Notes under the pieces: model-generated
What the model was told of the DNA's origin: nothing
Seen by the model: the letters and a program-made list of their open reading frames with translations, nothing else
The model's database searches: none
Shown: one piece after another, positions 1 to 5,384 of the stretch
Position numbering within the stretch: position 1 is the first letter of the stretch
Layout of the letters: each line of letters begins with the position of its first letter
Translations under genes and position numbers: made by a program
From: Desulfobacteraceae bacterium
GTDB lineage: Bacteria > Desulfobacterota > Desulfobacteria > Desulfobacterales > Desulfosalsimonadaceae
Assembly (NCBI GenBank): GCA_011389605.1
Contig: JAABTZ010000043.1
Coordinates: forward strand, 1-7,339
Direction: 5' to 3'
DNA: 7,339 nucleotides

Positions 1-18
1 TTTGATTCAAGTCAAGTT

Positions 19-36
19 TGATGGCACCGTAAAAAG
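19..36 (+). repeat. Solo terminal repeat of the palindromic element
   Basis: These 18 bases match 5183-5200 exactly. That second site is the left end of the complete palindromic element in this window. Here only the end survives: the inner part of the element is absent, and the sequence passes straight into the hydrolase fragment whose ATG is at 37. The match stops at 36/37 and at 18/19. It is best read as the stump of an element whose body was lost by deletion or recombination. The repeat also carries the in-frame TGA (19-21) that closes the reading frame upstream of position 37. Confidence 0.8.
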
Positions 37-348
37 ATGATAAACTCCGTGCCATTGATTGAGCCGGATGATTTTTCCTTATGTCCTGTATTGTTAGTTC
101 ATCCTGAAGATGATCGATGGACTCCCGTAAAGATAAGCAAACTGTTTTTCGACAAAATAAAAGCGCCAAAGAAAATGAAAATTCTCCAAAATGCAGGTCA
201 TTTCCCTGTTGAAACACCCGGTATACAGCAATTGGAGAGTGAATGTATCAATTTTATTGAAAATGGCATTCAATCCGTACAACCAATGATTGCTGCAGTA
301 GCCATTAAACATGATATACCGCTTCTGCACAATGATAAGGATGGATAA
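37..348 (+). pseudogene. Alpha/beta-hydrolase C-terminal fragment fused to a PIN-domain tail
   Basis: The 103-residue frame starts with ATG directly after the solo repeat end. Residues 16-30 (CPVLLVHPEDDRWTP) look like the strand and loop bearing the catalytic acid of alpha/beta hydrolases. Residues 51-59 (QNAGHFPVE) carry the catalytic histidine, H55. The nucleophile elbow (GxSxG), the oxyanion region and roughly the first two thirds of a normal hydrolase of about 250-300 residues are missing, so it cannot be active. Residues 84-102 do not fit a hydrolase and resemble the end of a VapC toxin (listed separately). No clear ribosome binding site precedes the ATG, because the repeat occupies that place. 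I read it as a decayed, recombined remnant. Substrate and original function are unknown. Confidence 0.7.
286..345 (+). pseudogene. C-terminal remnant of a VapC-type PIN toxin
   Basis: Residues 84-102 of the preceding frame read MIAAVAIKHDIPLLHNDKD. This follows the end of VapC ribonucleases, where a '(D)xxIAAxAxxHxxPLLHxDxDF' stretch carries the last acidic residues of the PIN active site. Only about 19 of roughly 130 residues remain. The aspartate normally just before the IAA segment is replaced by QPM, and the usual closing DF is DG followed by TAA. No antitoxin gene is nearby. It therefore appears to be the scar of a lost toxin-antitoxin locus, joined in frame to the hydrolase fragment. 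The assignment rests on a short motif, so confidence is moderate. Confidence 0.5.
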
Positions 349-351
349 AAT

Positions 352-642
352 ATGCAGGGAAATTCATTTGAAGAGATCCCCGATGGTTTTTTAAAAAAGT
401 GGCAGGAAATAGCTGATTTGATTGCAAATATTATGCATGTTCCTGCTGCTTTGATTATGAAAACCGAAAACGAGTTTATGGAAGTTTTCACTTCAAGCAA
501 AACAGAGAACAATCCCTATCAGGTGGGCGACAAAGAACATTGGCACGGACTATACTGTGAAACGGTGATCAAAACGCAAAAACAACTCCACGTTCCCAAT
601 GCCCTGAAAGATAAAAAACCGGCTACACGGCAAGGGAATTGA
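352..642 (+). pseudogene. GAF-domain fragment of a sensor kinase
   Basis: The frame begins 1 base after the TAA of the previous one and encodes 96 residues. From about residue 13 it follows the N-terminal half of a bacterial GAF domain of the type found in Desulfobacterota sensor kinases: FLKKWQEIADLIA, VPAALIMK, then a strand ending EVFTSSKTENNPY, and GLYCETVI with VPNALKD at residues 81-87. The homology stops there. The second half of the GAF domain is missing, and the last residues (KKPATRQGN) are a frame-shifted reading of the PAS sequence that follows. It overlaps the kinase remnant by 4 bases. I infer that both pieces once belonged to one GAF-PAS hybrid kinase, now broken by a deletion plus a one-base frame change at an A6 run (613-618). 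Confidence 0.7.
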
Positions 643-1505
643 CCGGGGATCAGGCAATTCCTTACGGGCAGATCATTCACCCGGACGACCGCCGCTACGC
701 GCACGACCAGGTCGATACCGCCCTGCGAAGAAGCGATCACTTTGAAATGGAGTATCGCATCATCGCCAAAGACGGCACTGAAAAATGGGTTTGGGAGCGA
801 GGGGCGGGACTTCAATGTGACAATGAAAAACACAGGCTTCTTGAAGGTTTTATCTCCGACATCACCGAGCGCCGGAGGGCTGCAGCAGAAAAAGAAAAGC
901 TTCAATCTCAGTTGAACCAGGCGCAAAAAATGGAATCCGTGGGCCGGCTGGCGGGCGGAGTGGCCCACGATTTCAACAATATGCTCGGCGTGATTCTGGG
1001 ATACACGGAGATGGCGCTGGAGCATACAGGCTCCGTACAGCCGCTTTTTGACGATTTGCAGGAAATTCGCAAGGCCGCCGAGCGATCAGCGGACCTGACC
1101 CGACAACTGTTGACTTTTGCCCGCAAGCAGACCATTGCGCCCAGGATCATCGATCTAAACGAGACCGTTGAAGGGACGCTTAAGATGCTGCGCCGGCTCA
1201 TCGGAGAAGACATCGATCTGGCCTGGTGGCCCGGCAAAAACCTCGCGCCGGTCAAAATGGACCCCTCTCAGATTGACCAGATCCTGGCCAATCTGTGCGT
1301 CAATGCCCGGGACGCCATCGCGGGAGTGGGCAAGCTGACCATCGAAACCGACATCAAACGCCTGTTTATGTCCGGCTATAGCGCCAACGTCATTGCCCAT
1401 CAAGGAGTACTGGACGAAGGCGTGCATTTCATCCAGAAACCGTTTTCGTCGAAGGATTTAGGGGTCAAGCTGCGTGAGCTCCTTGAAGACAAAAATGCTG
1501 ATTAA
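639..1505 (+). pseudogene. Decayed PAS-HisKA hybrid histidine kinase with internal deletion
   Basis: The 288-residue frame has only a TTG as its nominal start. Homology extends upstream of it (GYTARELTG, from about 621), so the true N-terminus is lost. Residues 1-80 are the end of a PAS domain with its PAC segment (IIHPDDR, then GFISDITERR). Residues 82-165 are a HisKA dimerisation domain with the phosphoacceptor H110 in VAHDFNN. Residues 168-237 start an HATPase_c domain and include the N box around N223 (NLCVNARDAI). At about residue 238 (nt ~1353) the sequence jumps to the end of a receiver domain: FMSGYSANVIAHQGVLDEG, then IQKPFS with the conserved K267. The G1/G2 ATP lid and the receiver aspartate are gone, so neither ATP binding nor phosphotransfer is expected. 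The frame stays open, so a scaffold role cannot be excluded. Confidence 0.8.
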
Positions 1506-1539
1506 ACAACAGATTACAAAAGAAAATCCGTATCACGGA

Positions 1540-1584
1540 CTGGTCCCCCGCCGGTGAAGGCTTCCTTCGGTATGCCAGGACCAG
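1540..1584. promoter_or_regulatory. Nested inverted repeat upstream of yaiI
   Basis: CTGGTCC (1540-1546) is exactly inverted at 1578-1584 (GGACCAG). Inside it, GAAGG (1556-1560) and CCTTC (1564-1568) form a second hairpin with a 3-base loop. No T-run follows, so it is not a standard intrinsic terminator. It ends 21 bases before the yaiI start and could be an RNA structure in the yaiI leader or the end of the upstream transcript. Function is unknown. Confidence 0.4.
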
Positions 1585-1605
1585 CACCATGGAGAATATT
1601 TTCAT

Positions 1606-2073
1606 ATGCTGAACATCTTTGTAGATGCTGATGCGTGCCCGGTCAAACAGGAAGTGTACCGGGTCGCAAGCCGATACCGCCTTAATGTCACGTTGGTGGC
1701 CAACTCATGGATGCGGATTCCAAATGAGGGATGGATTTTTCTGCAAGTTGTGCCCGAGGGCTTCGATGCGGCCGATGATTGGATTGTTGAGCACGTGGAA
1801 CCTCACGACATCGTTGTCACTGCGGATATTGCGCTTGCAAGTCGCTGCCTGAAGGAGGGCGCAAGGGCAATTGGCCCAACCGGAAAGCCGTTCAGGGATA
1901 ATAGCATCGGCGATGCGCTCGCGACCCGGAACCTGTTATCAGAACTTCGTGGCGCTGGAGAGATAACAGGAGGACCTGCACCGCTAAAGAAGGGTGACCG
2001 ATCACGTTTTCTCCATCAGCTCGACGAGGAGATTAAATCAATTCGTCGTGAGCAAACGTTAAGCAGCACCTAA
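1606..2073 (+). CDS. yaiI: YaiI/YqxD family protein (UPF0178, DUF188)
   Basis: This is an intact 155-residue protein, close to the usual family length of about 150. The family signatures occur in order: VDADACPVK at 6-14, ANSWMRIP at 32-39, an acidic DDWIVEH helix at 57-63, TADIALA at 72-78, SIGDALATRNLLSELR at 100-115, and GGPAPLKKGDRSRFLHQLD at 122-140. The clustered aspartates (D7, D9, D74) resemble the metal-binding face of PIN-like nuclease folds, but the biochemical role of the family is not established. GGAG at 1591-1594 lies 11 bases before the ATG and is a usable ribosome binding site. It is the only complete gene in a run of broken ones and stands alone between two signalling-gene remnants. 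An inverted repeat lies in its leader. Confidence 0.9.
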   Translation: MLNIFVDADACPVKQEVYRVASRYRLNVTLVANSWMRIPNEGWIFLQVVPEGFDAADDWIVEHVEPHDIVVTADIALASRCLKEGARAIGPTGKPFRDNSIGDALATRNLLSELRGAGEITGGPAPLKKGDRSRFLHQLDEEIKSIRREQTLSST

Positions 2074-2121
2074 GTGAGGTTTTGTATTTTGCCGCGATCA
2101 TTTTTTCGGCCTCCGGATTAG

Positions 2122-2331
2122 TTGCTCGACTATAACTGGATGATCTCCAGCAGCGCGCTGGGATTGGGCGCTGCAATCGAATCGATCCTTCTGTCGCTGG
2201 CCTTGGCCGATCGGATCCGAAATCTGCAGGAGGAACAGCGCCTGACCCAGCTGTCCATGACCGATGAGTTGACCGGGCTGTATAACAAAAGGCTGACGCG
2301 GCAGAAAAACAGCCGGCAGCAGAATCTTTAA
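2122..2331 (+). pseudogene. Remnant of a 7TM-DISM diguanylate cyclase
   Basis: There is no credible start: a TAG precedes a TTG at 2122. The 69 residues contain a hydrophobic segment, LGLGAAIESILLSLALADRI (residues 13-32), typical of the last transmembrane helix of 7TMR-DISM sensors. A short coiled-coil linker (LQEEQRLTQ) follows, and then LSMTDELTGLYNKR (residues 44-57), the standard opening of a GGDEF domain. After NKR the homology stops, so the GG(D/E)EF catalytic loop is missing, as is nearly all of the membrane and periplasmic sensor. No c-di-GMP synthesis is possible. A different frame continues after NKR to a TGA at about 2379 with a plausible Ala/Pro/Glu-rich tail. This suggests another joint here, but I cannot identify that piece. 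Confidence 0.7.
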
Positions 2332-2604
2332 CTCCGGAAAAAAGCGCATCATCGCCCTTTGCTTCCCCGCTTTGTTGACACAAAAACCGTGAGGGGCTGC
2401 TTTTGAAGCGCCCGCACATATCCTTTTTGAGCGCTTTTCAACCATTATTCATATCGGTCAAACGCAAAATATGATTTAATTTTTTTTTGTAAAGACCGGC
2501 GATGGCAATTCATCTGGTGAATTACAGCAAACTCCCGGCCGGGCCGTCGCGCAAATCCGCAGTCTATGCTGGACCCCAATGTCAAGACAGTTTTTCCACT
2601 CAGA
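2332..2604. other. Non-coding stretch after the cyclase remnant
   Basis: I find no supported gene on either strand. It holds a 9-base T-run (2480-2488) with no good stem on the plus-strand side, a small inverted repeat AATTCA / TGAATT at 2507-2512 and 2518-2523, and the 10-base GC palindrome CCCGGCCGGG at 2534-2543. On the minus strand, downstream of the MazG-like gene, no convincing terminator is visible. The stretch is probably residue of the deletions that truncated the genes on both sides. Confidence 0.5.
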
Positions 2605-3219
2605 TTAGGTATAACGGCTAAGTCCAGGGTTGCCCATTCTGGACAGCAGGATTTTAAGGCTTCCGCCGGCTTGCAAAAATTTTGAAAACTCAGAGACCAA
2701 CAGATTGGTTGCGCCAGGGGAATAAAACGCTGATGCAATCCGTGCCGATCTGCTCCGGGCCAATTCAGTGCGGATGATGTGAATGAGCTTGCCGTTGGCA
2801 AAGGGATTGAAGACAAACATGGGAAACTTCTGAAATTCAATCTCGCAAAGTTCCCCTCCGTTGACCTGATCGAGGAAAAGCCCCTTTTCAAACCCTCCCC
2901 GCTGACGTCTCCGGGATTGGGCCCGTTGCAGCAGATCATCCAGGGTAAAGCCCTGTGTCTGAAGGGCTGCAAGTACAATTTCGAAAACATCAGCAGATTC
3001 TTTGAGGATTTCGTCTCTGTTTTCCCTGTTTAGTTCGTTGTAGAGTTCAATGGCTTCTTCAAGGATTTTTTCACTGATGGCAGCAATCCGTTCCCTGCCT
3101 TCCACCCGGCGGATAAATGGTTTTTTTCCGTGGCTCTCAATGATTTCCGGAATCCGGTCCCGCACCAGTTTGCCGTAAATAATCGCGTTATTGTTCTTAT
3201 TGTCCCGGCTGTCGGTCAT
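2605..3219 (-). CDS. MazG-like pyrophosphohydrolase with truncated PLD-type tail
   Basis: The 204-residue frame has two parts. Residues 15-116 match the all-alpha NTP pyrophosphohydrolase (MazG / phosphoribosyl-ATP pyrophosphatase-like) proteins that open with KLVRDRIPEII (17-27). The metal-binding EXXE (E55, E58) and EXXD (E74, D77) are present, and the domain closes with RGGFEKGLFL (107-116). Such enzymes hydrolyse nucleoside triphosphates to monophosphate and pyrophosphate; the substrate here is unknown. Residues 133-197 (FNPFANGKLI, then ARIASAFYSPGATNLLVSEF, then GGSLKILLSRMGN) look like the first strands of a phospholipase-D-superfamily nuclease domain. It stops before any HxK catalytic motif. 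The ATG overlaps the upstream methyltransferase stop as ATGA, so the two are co-translated. The MazG part may be active. The tail is probably the stub of a neighbouring gene or a longer fusion. Confidence 0.7.
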   Translation of the reverse strand: MTDSRDNKNNNAIIYGKLVRDRIPEIIESHGKKPFIRRVEGRERIAAISEKILEEAIELYNELNRENRDEILKESADVFEIVLAALQTQGFTLDDLLQRAQSRRRQRGGFEKGLFLDQVNGGELCEIEFQKFPMFVFNPFANGKLIHIIRTELARSRSARIASAFYSPGATNLLVSEFSKFLQAGGSLKILLSRMGNPGLSRYT

Positions 3220-3839
3220 TTTAACGCCCCTTTTTTAAGCACATAACCGAGCCATGCTTCGCCGGTTCCCAGAACGGATGGTGTACGTAAAAAATGGATT
3301 ACCTCAAGGCCGGTTTTCTGGAAAACTCCGCGGATGTCTTTGTCCTGCCAGAGGTAAAAAGTGCGGTTCTGCTGGTCTGTAAATGATCCCTGCCCTTCCT
3401 TGATGGATAGATAAACTATCGCCTCTGTCCGGGCAGGCAGGGCTTGCAGGATATTTTTTAAAACCGGCTCCAGCCGGTGGTGGGCCAGGTGGACCATGGC
3501 GCCGGAAAGCAGCAGGGCGTCTGCCTGAAGGATTGAAAAATCATAGGTTTCAAAATTTCCTTTGATTACTTTGCAGCCGCTGTTTTGTCTGGCAAGCGCT
3601 GCCAGGCCGGCAGAGGATTCAAATCCGGTTGCCTGAAATCCCTTTTTTGTCAGCCACAAAAGATCGCGTCCGGAACCGCATCCGATATCGAACACATGGG
3701 CGCCGGGCTGCAGGCTTTCTGCAAACGGCATAAGAAAGGGGGATGGGTCAATGTGAAATGTCTTTTCGTGGTACTCTCTGCAATGGGTGGTGTAATAGTC
3801 AGGTAAAGTCATAGGCTGTTTTAAAAGGCTCAGGTTCAT
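3216..3839 (-). CDS. Class I SAM-dependent methyltransferase
   Basis: This is an intact 207-residue protein. The SAM-binding motif I is VFDIGCGSGRD at 49-59. The acidic residue after the second strand is E74 in TGFESS, and the motif IV region is ADALLLSGAMVHLAH (106-120). The N-terminal DYYTTHCREYHEKTF (14-28) is the cap helix common in small-molecule and tellurite/thiopurine-like methyltransferases. The protein lacks a target-recognition domain and an (N/D)PP(Y/F) motif, so a DNA methyltransferase is unlikely. The substrate cannot be read from sequence. It is the first gene of a minus-strand operon with the MazG-like gene (4-base overlap). An alternative start at M10 (3812) leaves the cap helix intact, and neither start has a strong ribosome binding site. 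A weak promoter candidate lies at 3880-3908. Confidence 0.85.
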   Translation of the reverse strand: MNLSLLKQPMTLPDYYTTHCREYHEKTFHIDPSPFLMPFAESLQPGAHVFDIGCGSGRDLLWLTKKGFQATGFESSAGLAALARQNSGCKVIKGNFETYDFSILQADALLLSGAMVHLAHHRLEPVLKNILQALPARTEAIVYLSIKEGQGSFTDQQNRTFYLWQDKDIRGVFQKTGLEVIHFLRTPSVLGTGEAWLGYVLKKGALK

Positions 3840-3879
3840 GCAATTTCTTAAACGTTGAGGTTTGATGCCATGTAATTGT

Positions 3880-3908
3880 ATTGTATACTATGGTATTGAA
3901 GATTTAAA
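3880..3908 (-). promoter_or_regulatory. Candidate sigma-70 promoter for the methyltransferase operon
   Basis: Reading the minus strand, TTTAAA (3908-3903) and TACAAT (3885-3880) are separated by 17 bases in an AT-rich divergent intergenic region. The -10 box is a 5/6 match to TATAAT and the -35 is weak. Transcription would begin about 35 bases before the methyltransferase ATG. The call rests on spacing and box similarity only. Confidence 0.35.
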
Positions 3909-3977
3909 CTGTAAATGGAATATGAGTTGTTTTGAATGGTAAAAGTACGGTTAATATGAAAAAATCATCATTCTGAC

Positions 3978-4217
3978 ATGTGGCATTTATACATCATCCG
4001 CTGTGCTGATAACAGCCTTTACACGGGCATTACCACAGATGTTGCCAGGCGTGTTGGGGAGCACAATCTGAAAACAGGCTGCAATTACACCAGGGCCCGG
4101 ACCCCGGTGGAACTTGTTTATCAGGAATCCCATCCCACCCGGTCATCGGCGCTGAAACGCGAAATCCGGATCAAGCAGTGGCCCCGGGCAAAAAAACTGG
4201 AGTTAATCCATGGCTGA
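3978..4217 (+). CDS. GIY-YIG domain protein of the UPF0213 type
   Basis: The 79-residue protein is essentially one GIY-YIG domain, typical of the small UPF0213 (YhbQ-like) family. The LYI variant of the first motif is at 4-6 and YTG of the second is at 15-17. The active-site arginine lies in ARRVGEH (R24 or R25, followed by E28 and H29), and the metal-binding glutamate is E62 in ALKREIRIKQW. GIY-YIG domains cleave DNA, but the role of these stand-alone proteins is unclear; repair or nucleic-acid housekeeping is suggested. It is divergent from the methyltransferase operon. No good Shine-Dalgarno is seen. A six-codon ATG-to-TGA frame (3956-3976) ends just before its start, which may be chance. 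The domain looks intact. Confidence 0.88.
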   Translation: MWHLYIIRCADNSLYTGITTDVARRVGEHNLKTGCNYTRARTPVELVYQESHPTRSSALKREIRIKQWPRAKKLELIHG

Positions 4218-4284
4218 AAACGATTCCGGTAAAGGCAGCATCTTCCACCCGGCGGCAGTTGAATGCTACAACTTGGCACGGTAG
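4210..4284 (+). CDS. Possible small ORF overlapping the end of the GIY-YIG gene
   Basis: An ATG at 4210, inside the last codons of the GIY-YIG gene, opens a 24-codon frame beginning MAENDSGKGS and ending at TAG 4282. The overlap and the typical MAE- beginning resemble the start of a translationally coupled gene. No domain can be recognised and the rest of the intergenic region (to 4363) is non-coding. It may be the stump of a lost downstream gene, or simply chance. Confidence 0.2.
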   Translation: MAENDSGKGSIFHPAAVECYNLAR

Positions 4285-4363
4285 ATCCGAAAGCGCAATT
4301 AGACGTTATTTCAGTACTTCAGAGACTATTTTCACTTTAAAATGAGAAAAGGGGAAAAAGCGC

Positions 4364-5146
4364 ATGGGACGTAGAATCATTGATTTATCCATTGCCATTG
4401 AATCCGGTCTTGCCAGCGATCCGGAAATGATGATTCCCCGGATCGACTATTTCGGCCATGACCAGGGCGCAGACCAGATGGCCCAGTTTTTCCCGGGTCT
4501 GAAAAAAGAGCAGCTGCCCGGGCACAAGGGCTGGGCCGTGGAGTTGGTCCATCTGGCAACCCATTCCGGAACCCACCTGGATGCCCCGTTTCACTATCAC
4601 CCGTTTATGGACAACGGGCAGAAAGCCATGACCATTGACGAAATTCCGCTGGAATGGTGTTTTCAGGACGGCGTGGTCCTGGATTTCAGCCACAAGGCCG
4701 ACGGGGAACGGATTACCGCTGCAGATGTCGAAACCAAGCTGGCCGAACTCGATTATCAGATCAAGCCCCTGGATATTGTTCTGATCCGCACCGGGGCCGA
4801 CGCATTCTGGGGCACGCCGGAATATTTGGTCAAAGGCGCGGGCATGACCCGGGAGTCCACGCTTTACCTTCTGGATCAGGGGGTGAAGGTGGTGGGCATC
4901 GATGCATGGTCCTGGGACCGGCCTTTGCCGTTTCTGGCCGAAGAGTTTCAGAAAACCGGCGATCCCGCGGTGGTCTGGGAAGCGCATTTTGCCGGCATTG
5001 AAAAAGGCTACTGCCACATGGAGAAAATGGCCGCCCTGGATCAGATTCCCGTCTCCCACGGGTTTAAGGTCTGCTGTTTTCCGATTCGGATCAAAAACGC
5101 TTCTGCCGGCTGGACCCGGCCGGTGGCCATCGTGGAGGAGGACTGA
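4364..5146 (+). CDS. Cyclase-family (KynB-like) metal-dependent hydrolase
   Basis: This is an intact 260-residue member of the PF04199 'cyclase' family, which includes bacterial kynurenine formamidase (KynB) and isatin hydrolase. The metal site signature HSGTHLDAPFH runs from 67 to 77 and gives H67, H71, D73 and H77. A later pair, H208 (in WEAHF) and E220 (in YCHMEKM), has the 12-residue spacing of the catalytic His/Glu pair of KynB. The middle DIVLIRTGAD (137-146) and VKVVGIDAWSWD (174-185) are also family-like. Members hydrolyse amides or lactam-like rings in the cytoplasm. No tryptophan-pathway gene lies nearby, so the substrate is open. The start is supported by AGGGG shortly before the ATG (about 4350-4354). 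The gene is followed by the palindromic element. Confidence 0.88.
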   Translation: MGRRIIDLSIAIESGLASDPEMMIPRIDYFGHDQGADQMAQFFPGLKKEQLPGHKGWAVELVHLATHSGTHLDAPFHYHPFMDNGQKAMTIDEIPLEWCFQDGVVLDFSHKADGERITAADVETKLAELDYQIKPLDIVLIRTGADAFWGTPEYLVKGAGMTRESTLYLLDQGVKVVGIDAWSWDRPLPFLAEEFQKTGDPAVVWEAHFAGIEKGYCHMEKMAALDQIPVSHGFKVCCFPIRIKNASAGWTRPVAIVEED

Positions 5147-5183
5147 CCTATTATGTGAGCTGAAAACTTTACGTGTGAATACT

Positions 5184-5309
5184 GATGGCACCGTAAAAAG
5201 TCCAATATCTGCGTTACGCGCAGTTTCTGAAGAATTTCACGTACGGCTAAGTACGCTGCATTCTTCGAAATTGCGCAAGCCTTGATCTTGAGCTTTTTAC
5301 GGCGCCATC
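5184..5309. repeat. 126-bp palindromic interspersed element (MITE/REP-like)
   Basis: The ends are inverted copies: GATGGCACCGTAAAAAG (5184-5200) and CTTTTTACGGCGCCATC (5293-5309) pair at 16 of 17 positions. Further in, 5218-5227 pairs with 5267-5276 at 9 of 10. The core GAAGAAT (5229-5235) pairs with ATTCTTC (5260-5266), and CGTAC (5240-5244) with GTACG (5251-5255) around a GGCTAA loop. The whole element can fold into one long hairpin or cruciform. It encodes nothing recognisable. It lies between the cyclase and MBL genes, where it could act as a transcription barrier or mRNA-stabilising structure. A solo end occurs at 19-36. No clear target-site duplication is visible. Confidence 0.85.
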
Positions 5310-5319
5310 TGAAAACCGA

Positions 5320-5338
5320 CTTTTTACGAGAGCATCAA
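5320..5338 (-). repeat. Second, diverged right end of the palindromic element
   Basis: Read on the minus strand, this stretch is TTGATGCTCTCGTAAAAAG. It shares GATG and CGTAAAAAG with the terminal repeat of the complete element at the same spacing, while the central four bases differ. It lies 10 bases beyond the right end of that element and has no left partner in the window. It may be the stump of an older copy, into or beside which the newer copy was placed. Confidence 0.5.
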
Positions 5339-5384
5339 TTTTGTTTAAAAGCATTTCTGCAAATTCCGTAAGGGGGAAACCGCC

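Noticed and set aside
519..1025. 168-codon minus-strand frame
   Set aside because: It is antisense to the PAS/HisKA remnant and has no motif of its own.
1495..1557. 20-codon frame overlapping the end of the kinase remnant
   Set aside because: It is very short, has no ribosome binding site and has no recognisable product.
2480..2488. T-run as an intrinsic terminator
   Set aside because: Only a 4-bp AT stem can be drawn before it on the plus strand, and on the minus strand it reads as A's.
2445..2990. 181-codon minus-strand frame overlapping the MazG-like gene
   Set aside because: Most of it is an alternative frame of the MazG-like gene, and the remaining part (2445-2604) matches nothing recognisable.
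4385..5191. Long 268-codon open frame on the minus strand
   Set aside because: It lies opposite the cyclase gene, whose active-site motifs are clear. The minus-strand translation has no recognisable domain and is a GC-driven shadow.
4902..5285. 127-codon plus-strand frame running from the cyclase gene into the repeat
   Set aside because: It is a +1 shadow of the cyclase gene that runs by chance into the palindromic element.
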